A stretch of 64,000 nt of DNA, taken from assembly GCA_050950785.1 (NCBI GenBank), contig JBMNIG010000025.1, forward strand, positions 59,729 through 123,728, read 5' to 3'. This stretch comes from JAAYOS01 sp050950785 (GTDB taxonomy: Bacteria > Bacillota > Clostridia > Oscillospirales > JAAYOS01). The notes beneath the pieces were generated by a model that was not told the DNA's origin, searched no databases, and saw only the letters and a program-made list of their open reading frames with translations. Below, one piece after another: positions 8,368 to 17,636 of the stretch; the first letter of the stretch is position 1; each line of letters opens with the position of its first letter. The translations under genes and the position numbers were made by a program.

Positions 8368-9181
8368 ATGGAGATTTATCGAGTAACAAGCAGACGTAAC
8401 CCCTTGATCGTTGAAACTGTTAAGCTGCTTTCCAATACAATATACCGTAAACAATCAAAATTGATTGCAGCCGAGGGCACAAAGCTCCTTGATGATGCCT
8501 TGACCAGTGGGGTGGAGGTTGAGTTGGCAGTAGCTTCTGAGAATATTGAGCTAAATCTAAAGGAATCCCGGATAAAAAAGCTTATTGTTGTACCCGAGCA
8601 ACTTTTCAAATCTATCTCAACTCAAAAAACACCCCAGGGAGTTATTTTTTTCTGCAGACGTCCCGAGATGCCACAAAAGCTTGAATACGGGAGTTATATC
8701 GTATTAGATGGCGTACAGGATCCGGGAAATGTTGGCACTGTTATCAGGACTGCAGCGGCATTTGGTTTATGTGGTGTGATGATTTGTGGTTCATCGGCTG
8801 ATCCATTTGGACCTAAAGCAGTGCGAGCATCTATGGGTGCAATATTCCGTGAGGCTGTATATGTAATGGAACACAAGCAACTTTTTGCTACCTTTAGTAA
8901 AATGGGCATACCACTTGTTGCAGCTATGCCTGCAGGGAATGCTTTGGACATACGGGAGTTAGGAACAGATCCCGTAGCCATTGTTATAGGTAGTGAAGGA
9001 CAGTGGTGTGAGCTCAGAGGTATTAGAGAAATGCTCAGCTTCCGTTACAATACCAATGGCACAAGGAACCGAGTCTCTAAACGCTGCTGTGGCAGCTGCC
9101 ATCTTGCTTTGGGAAATATCTAGGAAAAAAAATATAGGTAAAGCTTTTTACCGAGTTAGTGTGTCTACAAATAAAATATAA
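8368..9181 (+). pseudogene. SpoU-type 23S rRNA/tRNA 2'-O-methyltransferase, one frameshift
   Basis: SPOUT-fold RNA ribose methyltransferase of the TrmH/TsnR type. An N-terminal substrate-binding part (about 1-95) is followed by the catalytic knot: motif 1 LDGVQDPGNVGTVIRTAAAFG and motif 2 VIGSEGQ. The frame breaks at about 8998-9004. It resumes one frame over with GVSSEVLEKC and motif 3 IPMAQGTESLNAAVAAAILL. One base restores a normal protein of about 270 residues. The start is uncertain; ATG 8368 gives the usual N terminus (MEIYRVTSRRNPLI), but GTG 8350 or ATG 8356 are in frame. The substrate position cannot be told from sequence. Confidence 0.85.
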
Positions 9182-9260
9182 TTATTTAAAAAGCATATTC
9201 CGGAATCATACCTGTCATCTCCGGAAAACGATATAAATTTGAGGAAGAGAGAAAAATAAG

Positions 9261-10503
9261 ATGAATCTGCATTGGATATGGCTGTCTTCTTTGAAGTTAG
9301 GTACTGCGAAGAAAATCCGGCTCTTGCGTCATTTTAAGTCGATAGACTTACTGTACCATGCTTCATGCGAAGACTACATGGCATCAGGCATTGTAAGGGA
9401 ATCTAACTTAAAGTCGCTAAATGATAAAAATCTGGATGGCGCTGAAAAAATCAAGGAAAAATGTATTAAAGCCGGTGTTCAAGTACTTACCATTGAAGAC
9501 AATGCTTACCCCGAAAGACTTGCAAATATTGACGATGCACCGGTTGTGTTGTATTATAAGGGGACACTGCCATCCTTTGACAAAGAACCTGCTATAGCAG
9601 TGGTAGGTTCACGAAATCACACAATTTACGGACAGATGACAGCAGAACGCCTTGCATATGAAATGTCCATATGTGGTGCACATATTGTCTCAGGTATGGC
9701 AAAAGGTATTGATGCCGCTGCACATCGTGGCGCACTGCTTGCTGATAAGCCCACCACTGCAGTGTTCGGGTTGCGGACCCGACAACATATACCCTAAGGT
9801 CAATAAAAACATTTATGAAGAAATATGCGTAAGGGGATGCATATTGTCCGAGTATCCGCCGGGCACTCCTCCGCTTTCGTATCATTTCCCGGAACGAAAC
9901 CGAATTGTCAGCGGACTGAGTGTAGGTGTTTTGGTGATCGAGGCGGGGCTAAAAAGCGGAGCACTTATCACGGCACGTCTTGCTGCAGATCAGGGACGCG
10001 ATGTTTTTGCGGTTCCAGGCAATATAGATGCTCCCGAAAGTGCGGGGGGAAACAGTCTTATTCAGAGTGGAGCAAAGCTCGTGACGCGAGGCTGGGATGT
10101 ATTATCTGAGTTCACTGAGTTATTTCCTGACAGTCTCGTTGAAAGCATAAACAGTCTGGAATTAGCATATACGAAAACAACGGGCAACCCAAAGCCTGAT
10201 AGATTTGAACCTATCTTGGCTGACCGTTCCGGCACGAGAGAAGGAAGTGAGGGTGCTGTCACAGACTCTCTGAATAATTTGGATAAAATACCAAAAAGTT
10301 TAGAATATTTGAAAAAAGACTTTACAGAACAGCAGATGCAGATTATATTGTCATTAGCAAAAAGGCCAATGCATCTTGATCAAATCATCGAGGAATGTAA
10401 TTTGACAGCTGCACAGGCACTTGCGCAATTGACGATTCTTGAAATAAAAGGCGCTGTTACTCAGCTGCCGGGTAAGAGGTTTTCAGCTAATAGTACGATT
10501 TAA
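9261..10503 (+). pseudogene. dprA: DNA processing protein DprA, one frameshift
   Basis: DprA/Smf loads RecA on incoming single-stranded DNA during transformation. The first frame has the N-terminal helical part and the Rossmann core start (AVVGSRNHTIYGQ, HIVSGMAKGIDAAAHRGAL). Near 9772-9776 an extra base shifts the frame. The rest continues one frame over with CGPDNIYP, SEYPPGTPP, FPERNRIVSGLS, EAGLKSGALITARLAADQGR and the C-terminal winged-helix domain. Removing one T restores about 414 residues. It lies directly before topA, the usual Firmicutes order. Probably a sequencing error. Confidence 0.9.
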
Positions 10504-10522
10504 CCAGGAAGGATTTGAATAA

Positions 10523-12799
10523 ATGGCAGATTTGGTTATTGTTGAATCTCCAGCAAAAGCAAAAACGATTGAAAAATATTTGGGACGTGGATACAAAGTA
10601 GAAGCGTCCATGGGTCATCTTAGAGATTTGCCCAAATCAAAACTTGGTGTGGATATTGAAGCAGGATTCGAGCCTAATTACATTCCAATAAAGGGCAAGG
10701 AAGACAGGATACGCCTGCTCAAGGAAGCGGTCAAAAACAGCGATAAAGTCTACCTTGCAACAGACCCCGACCGCGAAGGAGAGGCAATATCCTGGCACTT
10801 AAAGGAACTGCTTGAAATACCGGACGAAAAGGCATACCGTGTTACATTTCATGAAATCACAAAAAACGTTGTGGTGGAGGCAATCAAAAATCCAAGACCA
10901 ATAAACACCGACCTTGTGGACGCACAGCAAGCCCGTCGTATTCTTGATAGGATAGTAGGTTATAAGTTAAGCCCTCTGCTTTGGCGGAAAGTACGAAGAG
11001 GGCTTTCAGCCGGTCGTGTACAATCAGTGGCTACACGCATAGTTGTTGACCGCGAAAATGAAATTCGTGCATTCGTTCCAAAGGAATATTGGAGTCTTGA
11101 GGCTGAGCTTTCCTTTGAAAAATCACATAACTTTACCGCTAAATTCGTCGGTGATAAAAACGGTAAGATCGAACTCAAAGACGAAGAGCAGACACGCAAT
11201 ATTATGGACACTGTCTCCGGTGCTGCATTTGTCGTACATTCCGTAAAAAATGGACAAAAGAAGCGCCAACCGTCTCCGCCCTTTATAACATCTACATTGC
11301 AGCAGGAAGCGTTCCGGAAGCTAAATATGCAGTCGCGTCGTACGATGTCAGTTGCGCAACAATTATATGAGGGAATCGATCTAGAAGAACATGGAACGGT
11401 GGGTCTGATAACATACATGAGAACCGATTCATTGCGCCTGTCTGATGAAGCCGTCGCTGCTGTAAGAGAATTGATAGCAAGCCGATACGGTAAAGAATAT
11501 CTACCTAAAGCACCAAGAAAATACAAAGGAAAAAACAACTCCCAGGACGCCCATGAAGCAATCAGACCAGCTGATGTCACCATTACGCCGGAGAGCATTC
11601 AAAAGGATCTTACACCCGACCAATTTAAGTTATACAAATTGATTTGGAGTCGCTTCGTGGCTTGTCAGATGGAAAATGCACTTTTTGATACCCAGTCTGT
11701 CGATATTGAAGCTGCCAATTACATCTTCCGTGCTAACAGTCAACGTATGCGTTTTTCCGGATTTATTTCGGTGTACGAGGAAGGCAAAGATGATCCTGAA
11801 GAGGAGAAGGTGGCAACGCTGCCTGCTCTATCTGAGGGGAACAAACTTGATCTTATAAACTTGAAACCTGAACAGCATTTCACGCAGCCTCCCCCGCGGT
11901 TTACAGAAGCTACTCTGATAAAGGCGTTGGAGGAAAACGGAATTGGTAGGCCATCCACCTATGCACCGATCCTTTCCACCATACAGGAGCGTGAATATGT
12001 TCGCAAGGAAAAAAGAAACCTGCAGCCAACACCCCTTGGAGAAGTAGTTACCGACTTAATGAAAAACAACTTCAGCGATATAGTAGATGTAGCCTTCACT
12101 GCAAAAATGGAGGAGAGTCTAGACCAGGTAGGCATGGGTAAAGAGGCTTGGAGAGATATCCTTGCACGCTTCTACAAACCTTTCGCCGAAGATTTAGATC
12201 ATGCCGAGCAAAATCTCGAACGTATCAAGGTTCCGGACGAAGAAACAGATGTGATTTGCGAAAACTGTGGAAGTAATATGGTGATTAAGAGCGGTAGATA
12301 TGGGAGATTTCTCGCATGCCCTAAATACCCTGATTGTAAAAATACAAAACCTATCACTGAACCGACTCCCGGTTTATGCCCCAAATGCGGGGGAACAATA
12401 CTCAAGCGGAAGTCTAAGAGAAATTACACTTACTATGGTTGTGAGAAAAATCCGACCTGTGATTTTATGACGTGGGATGTTCCGGTTGCTGACAACTGTC
12501 CGGAATGTGGTAAAACAATGTACAAAAAATCCGGACGAGGGATGCGGAAGCCATTTTGCGCAAACTCCGAGTGTGTCAACTTCCTACCGGAGGATCAGCG
12601 GGGATACAGAAAGAAGACTTCCGAAAGTGAAGATGGGGATAGCGAGAATAAAGAAGAAAAGACTAAGAAAAGCAATAAGAAGTCAAAGTCTGACTCGGAT
12701 ACTGTTTCCAATAAAGAGAAATCAGAGGACAACGGGACAGAGTCAAAGGGGAAAACCGCAAAAGCAAAAAAGGAGAAGTCAGCCAAGAAGGCGAAGTAA
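10523..12799 (+). CDS. topA: DNA topoisomerase I (type IA)
   Basis: Relaxes negative supercoils; 758 residues. The Toprim domain is at residues 1-140 (VESPAKAKTIEKYLG, DPDREGEAISWHL). The active-site tyrosine is in GLITYMRTDSLRLS near 300. Three C4 zinc ribbons lie between about 575 and 690, each with paired Cys-x2-Cys-type motifs. A highly charged Lys/Ser/Glu tail of about 65 residues is probably disordered. It follows dprA by 19 bases and precedes trmFO by 15, so dprA-topA-trmFO probably forms an operon. The frame is intact. Confidence 0.97.
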   Translation: MADLVIVESPAKAKTIEKYLGRGYKVEASMGHLRDLPKSKLGVDIEAGFEPNYIPIKGKEDRIRLLKEAVKNSDKVYLATDPDREGEAISWHLKELLEIPDEKAYRVTFHEITKNVVVEAIKNPRPINTDLVDAQQARRILDRIVGYKLSPLLWRKVRRGLSAGRVQSVATRIVVDRENEIRAFVPKEYWSLEAELSFEKSHNFTAKFVGDKNGKIELKDEEQTRNIMDTVSGAAFVVHSVKNGQKKRQPSPPFITSTLQQEAFRKLNMQSRRTMSVAQQLYEGIDLEEHGTVGLITYMRTDSLRLSDEAVAAVRELIASRYGKEYLPKAPRKYKGKNNSQDAHEAIRPADVTITPESIQKDLTPDQFKLYKLIWSRFVACQMENALFDTQSVDIEAANYIFRANSQRMRFSGFISVYEEGKDDPEEEKVATLPALSEGNKLDLINLKPEQHFTQPPPRFTEATLIKALEENGIGRPSTYAPILSTIQEREYVRKEKRNLQPTPLGEVVTDLMKNNFSDIVDVAFTAKMEESLDQVGMGKEAWRDILARFYKPFAEDLDHAEQNLERIKVPDEETDVICENCGSNMVIKSGRYGRFLACPKYPDCKNTKPITEPTPGLCPKCGGTILKRKSKRNYTYYGCEKNPTCDFMTWDVPVADNCPECGKTMYKKSGRGMRKPFCANSECVNFLPEDQRGYRKKTSESEDGDSENKEEKTKKSNKKSKSDSDTVSNKEKSEDNGTESKGKTAKAKKEKSAKKAK

Positions 12800-12814
12800 A
12801 AGAGGTGGGACTAA

Positions 12815-14149
12815 ATGTCATCAAATGTGCCGACTGTCACAGTTATAGGCGCCGGCCTTGCAGGCAGTGAAGCAGCATGGCAGCTTGCAGAGGCCGGGAT
12901 CGACGTTGAGCTATGGGAAATGAAGCCATCAAAGATGACTCCGGCACATAGCTATGAGGGGTTCGGTGAACTTGTCTGCTCTAACTCGCTCCGAGGTGCC
13001 GGCCTTGAAACAGCGCCGGGACTACTTAAGGAGGAGCTGCGTCGTTTTGGATCGTTGATCATAAAGTGTGCGGATGAAAATAGGGTCGATGCTGGAGGAG
13101 CGTTGGCAGTTGACCGCATAGCTTTTTCGGATGCCATTACCAAACGTATTTTAGCTCATCCCAAAATTCGTATCGTCAGTGAAGAAGTTAAAAAAATTCC
13201 AACGGCTCGACCGGTCATCATTGCAACAGGACCATTGACAGCCGACTCACTTGCCTCATCGATACTTGACTTTTTTGACGGTGAGGATGCACTCAGCTTC
13301 TATGATGCTGCAGCTCCCATAGTGAGATTTGATTCGATCGACATGTCAAAGGCATTCTTCGCGTCACGATATGGAAAGGGGTCGGCTGATTATATAAATT
13401 GTCCAATGACTTCTGATGAGTATATGGCTTTTCATAGTGAGCTTGTCAACGGTAGACAGGCGCCCATGCAGGGCTTTGAAGACGACAAAGTATTTGAAGG
13501 CTGTATGCCCATTGAGGTGATGGCAAGACGTGGCCTTGACACCTTGCGCTATGGTCCATTAAAGCCGGTGGGACTTGTTGATCCAAAGACCGGTCAAAGG
13601 CCATATGCAGTAGTTCAACTACGCCGGGATAACCGCGAAGGAACCCTTTATAATTTAGTTGGATTCCAAACCCATCTCGCTTTTGGTGAGCAGAAACGTA
13701 TTTTCTCGATGATACCTGCCCTCGAAAAAGCTGAGTTTGAGCGATACGGTGTAATGCACCGCAACACATTCATTAACTCCCCAAAACTCCTGACCAGATT
13801 CTTCGAGTCGCGCATAGACAAGGACGTTCTTTTTGCCGGTCAAATTACCGGTGTAGAAGGATATATCGAGTCGACAGCGTCCGGCTTATACGCAGCCATC
13901 AACCTGGCCAGAAGGCTGAAGGGCGAGCCTCTGATCGAGCTGGAGGAAGACACGGCTATTGGAGCACTGTCACTTTACATCAGTGGGGGCTCCGAGTCGG
14001 ATTTTCAGCCAATGAATATCAATTTTGGTCTAATGAGGCCATTGGAGGTCAAAATAAAAAAGAAACGCGAACGCAACCTGGAGATAAGCCGGCGTTCGCT
14101 AAAGACAATTGAAAGGCTAAGGAGTGTTACAAATGAAGATCATCGTTGA
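12815..14149 (+). CDS. trmFO: Methylenetetrahydrofolate--tRNA-(uracil-5-)-methyltransferase TrmFO
   Basis: Flavoprotein that makes 5-methyluridine at position 54 in the tRNA T-loop, using methylenetetrahydrofolate as carbon donor. 444 residues. The FAD-binding motif is at the N terminus (VIGAGLAGSEAAWQLAEAG), then the TrmFO-typical CSNSLRG segment. The GQITGVEGYIESTASGLYAAINLAR motif lies near 345-370. It is sandwiched between topA and plsX, and its last 17 bases overlap the plsX start. Confidence 0.96.
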   Translation: MSSNVPTVTVIGAGLAGSEAAWQLAEAGIDVELWEMKPSKMTPAHSYEGFGELVCSNSLRGAGLETAPGLLKEELRRFGSLIIKCADENRVDAGGALAVDRIAFSDAITKRILAHPKIRIVSEEVKKIPTARPVIIATGPLTADSLASSILDFFDGEDALSFYDAAAPIVRFDSIDMSKAFFASRYGKGSADYINCPMTSDEYMAFHSELVNGRQAPMQGFEDDKVFEGCMPIEVMARRGLDTLRYGPLKPVGLVDPKTGQRPYAVVQLRRDNREGTLYNLVGFQTHLAFGEQKRIFSMIPALEKAEFERYGVMHRNTFINSPKLLTRFFESRIDKDVLFAGQITGVEGYIESTASGLYAAINLARRLKGEPLIELEEDTAIGALSLYISGGSESDFQPMNINFGLMRPLEVKIKKKRERNLEISRRSLKTIERLRSVTNEDHR

Positions 14150-15188
14150 CGTTATGGGAGGGGACAACGGATCTAGCGCCTTCGTTAAAGGGGCATTAAT
14201 GGCTGCTGAGGAATTCAATGTAGGGATCTGCCTTGTAGGCAGGGGGGACGAAATCCTTGAAGCCCTCCGCGATGAGGGACACGATGACATTCCGCAAGGT
14301 ATTGAGATCTCACATGCCTCCGAGGTTATAGAGATGGAGGATGACCCGTCGACAGTGGTGAGGATGAAGAAGGATTCTTCAATGATTACAGGACTGAAAT
14401 TGCTTGCCGAGGGTTATGGCGATGCATTTGTTTCAGCAGGAAATACCGGAGCTCTGCTGTCAGGGTCAACACTTACAGCGAAAAGGATCCGAGGGATTCG
14501 CAGGGCTGCTCTCGCGCCAATAATACCTACACTTAAGGGTAAATCGATCCTTATAGATTGCGGAGCGAATATTGAATGCACATCGGAATATCTATTGCAA
14601 TTTGCTTATATGGGTTCCGGCTATGCGGAACATATTCTTGAAATTCCCAAACCGCGGGTAGGTCTATTGAATATCGGAGTTGAAAAAAACAAGGGGACAC
14701 AGCTACAGCGGGAAACTTACATGCTTTTGACAGATGCTTCCGAAAGCGGACGTATAAACTTTGTCGGCAATGTTGAGAGCCGGGATATAATGCTTGGTGT
14801 ATGTGATGTGGTAGTTACAGATGGATATTCCGGGAACATATTCCTGAAAACCATGGAAGGTATGGGGATCATGTTCATAGATATGCTTAGGAATCTCTTT
14901 GGCAAAAGCACGAAGACCAAGCTTGCTGCTCTGATGGTTCAGGACGGGATAAGGGACATGAGGAAGCTTATGGACTACAACGAGACCGGTGGAGCTCCAC
15001 TTCTTGGAATTTCAAAACCGATTATCAAGGCACACGGGTCTGCAAAAGCTTATACCCTTCGATCTGCAATAAAACAGGCGATAATGTATGTCAATTCAGG
15101 GATCATAGAAGATATAAAATCGAATATTGACTATATGCGTGTAGATAACCCAGCAAAGTCGTCTGAATCTGAAAATATATCGAAATAG
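14133..15188 (+). CDS. plsX: Phosphate acyltransferase PlsX
   Basis: Converts acyl-ACP to acyl-phosphate for phosphatidic acid synthesis on the inner membrane face. 351 residues from ATG 14133, chosen because AAGGAG lies 9 bases upstream; an in-frame GTG at 14124 has no proper spacing. Family motifs seen: DVMGGDNG at the N terminus, SAGNTGALL, LLNIGVEKNKG and VVTDGYSGNIFLK. It is followed by acpP, the usual fatty acid/phospholipid arrangement. No clear FapR operator was found around it. Confidence 0.96.
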   Translation: MKIIVDVMGGDNGSSAFVKGALMAAEEFNVGICLVGRGDEILEALRDEGHDDIPQGIEISHASEVIEMEDDPSTVVRMKKDSSMITGLKLLAEGYGDAFVSAGNTGALLSGSTLTAKRIRGIRRAALAPIIPTLKGKSILIDCGANIECTSEYLLQFAYMGSGYAEHILEIPKPRVGLLNIGVEKNKGTQLQRETYMLLTDASESGRINFVGNVESRDIMLGVCDVVVTDGYSGNIFLKTMEGMGIMFIDMLRNLFGKSTKTKLAALMVQDGIRDMRKLMDYNETGGAPLLGISKPIIKAHGSAKAYTLRSAIKQAIMYVNSGIIEDIKSNIDYMRVDNPAKSSESENISK

Positions 15189-15198
15189 TCAAATCTAC

Positions 15199-15227
15199 TT
15201 GACAAGGAATATAAATCTGCATATTAT
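15199..15227 (+). promoter_or_regulatory. Promoter of acpP
   Basis: TTGACA (15199-15204), 17-base spacer and TATTAT (15222-15227). The acpP start is 100 bases downstream, so acpP can be transcribed independently of plsX. Confidence 0.75.
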
Positions 15228-15326
15228 TCTTTTTAGAGGTCTGCAGCTTTTAGAACACTGCCTAATATCGGTACTTGTACGGACCTCACAACATAGAAGT
15301 GAATCGAATTTGGGGAGGTGACATAC

Positions 15327-15566
15327 ATGGTATTTGAAAAGGTAGCAAAGATGCTTGCCGAACAGTTTGGTGTCGATGAGAGCACAATAACGATGAAAAC
15401 TAGCTTTGAAGAAGATCTGGGTGCTGACTCGTTGGATATTGTAGAACTTACAATGATGATTGAGGAAGAGTTCGATCTGGGTGAGATCGAAGATGGGGAT
15501 CTGGAGGTCTTGAAGACTGTCGGTGACGTCGTTGAATTGATTACATCAAGAAACCAAGAGGATTGA
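15327..15566 (+). CDS. acpP: Acyl carrier protein
   Basis: 79-residue acidic carrier of growing fatty acyl chains. The phosphopantetheine attachment motif GADSLDIVEL is present, with the modified Ser in DSL. ATG 15327 is selected because GGGGAGG lies 8 bases upstream; GTG 15318 falls inside that RBS. It sits between plsX and rnc, as in many Firmicutes. A strong hairpin follows the stop, so it may be transcribed mostly as a short mRNA. Confidence 0.96.
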   Translation: MVFEKVAKMLAEQFGVDESTITMKTSFEEDLGADSLDIVELTMMIEEEFDLGEIEDGDLEVLKTVGDVVELITSRNQED

Positions 15567-15578
15567 CAAGTATAGAAA

Positions 15579-15605
15579 GCGTCTCCGGTTTGAAACCGGA
15601 GACGC
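15579..15605 (+). terminator. Perfect hairpin after acpP
   Basis: GCGTCTCCGG (15579-15588) pairs perfectly with CCGGAGACGC (15596-15605). The downstream sequence is ATTTACAAA and not a T-run. It may be a leaky terminator or an mRNA-stabilising hairpin separating highly expressed acpP from rnc. Confidence 0.6.
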
Positions 15606-15654
15606 ATTTACAAATTAAGTGACTATATTTATAGAAAACAAACGGGGTGTCAAC

Positions 15655-16344
15655 GTGATCGAATTTGAGGAGATCATTGGTTACAAGTTTAAGGACAAAT
15701 CCCTTATCAGGACATCAATGACACACAGCTCATATGCAAACGAGAATAAGGGCTCGGGAGTTCGCAGTTATGAACGACTGGAGTTCTTGGGGGATGCTAT
15801 TCTGGGTTTTATCACTGCAGAATTTCTATTCCGCAACAGGAGAAATGCAGAGGGCGATCTGACTAAAATGCGCGCAGGTATAGTTTGTGAGGCTAACTTG
15901 GTGCGGGTAGCTGAGAAACTAAGTATAGGGAAATTTTTGTTGCTTGGTAAAGGTGAAGAGCAATCCCAAGGCAGAAAAAGGCAGTCTATTCTTGCGGATG
16001 TTGTGGAGGCCATAATTGGAGCAATATATATCGACAGCGGGATCGACGAAGCAAGAAAATTCATAGAAAGGTTCATTCTGTCCGATGCGGCGGATGTAAG
16101 CCCAGCTTCGAGCAGGGACTATAAAACAGAACTCCAGGAATTGATCCAGCGTGTAAGAGACAACTCGCTAGGCTACCAACTAGTGGCTGAAAGCGGTCCC
16201 GACCACAACAAGACATTTGAAATTGAGGCCTTAGTCAATGGAAAGCCGGTGGGGAGAGGTAAAGGACGATCAAAAAAAGAGGCGGAACAGGCAGCGGCAA
16301 GGGATGCATTGAAACGTATCGGTAAGAGAGGTATAAAAGGATGA
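15655..16344 (+). CDS. rnc: Ribonuclease III
   Basis: Double-strand-specific endoribonuclease for rRNA and mRNA processing, 229 residues. The signature ERLEFLGDAILGFITAEFLF is at about 40-60. The second acidic site is in the QSILADVVEAIIGAIYIDSG segment. A dsRNA-binding domain fills about 155-229 (DYKTELQELIQ, GKGRSKKEAEQAAARDAL). GTG 15655 is chosen: it has GGGGTG upstream and gives the usual N terminus (MIEFEEIIGYKFKD), whereas an upstream GTG at 15619 would add 12 atypical residues. The stop overlaps the next gene by 4 bases. Confidence 0.95.
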   Translation: MIEFEEIIGYKFKDKSLIRTSMTHSSYANENKGSGVRSYERLEFLGDAILGFITAEFLFRNRRNAEGDLTKMRAGIVCEANLVRVAEKLSIGKFLLLGKGEEQSQGRKRQSILADVVEAIIGAIYIDSGIDEARKFIERFILSDAADVSPASSRDYKTELQELIQRVRDNSLGYQLVAESGPDHNKTFEIEALVNGKPVGRGKGRSKKEAEQAAARDALKRIGKRGIKG

Positions 16345-17597
16345 AACCACGACGATCGATAATACCCATTTTTATTCCGCACCTGGGTTGCCCCTGTAGG
16401 TGCGTATTTTGTAATCAACATTCAATAACGTCTGTGGACGACCACAATACTCTCAATGATACTGCTCTCACAGCTCAAATATGCACCGATAAATCACATA
16501 ACATAGACAGGCCAGCTTCTAAAGTTAGGACACAGAATATTATGCCGGATCCCTCTGAGATTGGAATGTTGATAGAAGAGGGTATTAAAAAGTCGGGCAA
16601 GGGAGCTGAGCTGGCATTTTACGGTGGAAGCTTTACAGCTATATGTCCGGATTTAAGAAGGTCATATCTGGAAGCTGCCCATCCTTATGTCTCCCGGGAA
16701 CTGATCAAGGGCATAAGGATTTCTACGCGTCCTGACGCAATAGACGATGACATTCTTCATCAGCTATGGTATTTCGGCGTTCGCACAATCGAACTTGGAG
16801 CTCAGTCTATGGACGATCAGGTTCTACAGTTGTCCAAACGCGGGCATACCGCTGCCGATACTGTAAATGCAGCACGGCTGGTGCGTCAAATGGGATTTTC
16901 ACTTATACTTCAGATGATGGTGGGTCTACCCGGTGAAACAGCCGACTCTCCAATGTCAACTGCACGACAGCTTGCAGCCCTTCAACCGGATGGAGTAAGA
17001 ATATATCCAACAGCCGTTCTCGGGGGAACAGAGCTTGAGCTGATGTGGAAAAAAGGAGGATATTCTCCACTTTCATTTGAGCAAGCGGTCGATATCTGCG
17101 CCGATCTTATCAGTTTTTTTGATTCAAGAGGGATTTCGATATTGAGGGTTGGATTGAACCCCTCGGAGGACCTTTCCGGTGAGATACTCGCAGGCATATA
17201 TCATCCCGCTTTTGGAGACTACTGCAGATCAAGACTTGTTTATCGAGCTACACGGCAACTACTTTCCGATATAATGGAGGATGGATACATCAGGGCCGGG
17301 GCAATTGCGGTATTTAGGATCGATCGTAAGCATTTATCTTTATTCGTGGGGCAGCATCGTTATAATATAAAGAAGCTTATGGATGATTTTGAACTCGATG
17401 GAATCAGTGTACTAGATGAAGACTCTGTATCCGTCACTAACTATAGAAAAAGGATGAATGGGGCTGACAAAATATACTCCTTTGCTTCTACCTTTAATGC
17501 TGATGAGATGTTGTCTGTTGACGGCTGGACACCAGTAAACAATAAAGAATTGGTAGTCGGCTCTCAAGTTGTGGTTGAATTCCTTGGCATTTATTGA
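16341..17597 (+). CDS. Radical SAM protein (Elp3/HemN-like)
   Basis: 418 residues. The iron-sulfur cluster motif lies at the N terminus: Cys17, Cys21 and Cys24 (C-x3-C-x2-C inside GCPCRCVFCNQ), with an additional Cys19. Core strands include AFYGGSFTAI, GIRISTRPDAI, TIELGAQSMDDQVL and MMVGLPGETADS, the Elp3/MiaB/NifB radical SAM fold. The substrate is unknown. It overlaps rnc by 4 bases and lies directly before smc. A radical SAM gene in this position is, as far as I recall, conserved in Clostridia, which hints at a translation- or RNA-related role, but that is inference. Confidence 0.88.
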   Translation: MKPRRSIIPIFIPHLGCPCRCVFCNQHSITSVDDHNTLNDTALTAQICTDKSHNIDRPASKVRTQNIMPDPSEIGMLIEEGIKKSGKGAELAFYGGSFTAICPDLRRSYLEAAHPYVSRELIKGIRISTRPDAIDDDILHQLWYFGVRTIELGAQSMDDQVLQLSKRGHTAADTVNAARLVRQMGFSLILQMMVGLPGETADSPMSTARQLAALQPDGVRIYPTAVLGGTELELMWKKGGYSPLSFEQAVDICADLISFFDSRGISILRVGLNPSEDLSGEILAGIYHPAFGDYCRSRLVYRATRQLLSDIMEDGYIRAGAIAVFRIDRKHLSLFVGQHRYNIKKLMDDFELDGISVLDEDSVSVTNYRKRMNGADKIYSFASTFNADEMLSVDGWTPVNNKELVVGSQVVVEFLGIY

Positions 17598-17636
17598 TAA
17601 AATTATATGTCCGAAAAAATACGTGGGGTGTATACT

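Noticed and set aside
9592..9885. Minus-strand frame across the dprA frameshift
   Set aside because: Antisense to the conserved Rossmann core of dprA, so it is a shadow.
15189..15326. FapR-type operator near acpP (GGTACTTGTAC)
   Set aside because: Only a short GTAC repeat; it does not match the longer palindromic consensus of the regulator.
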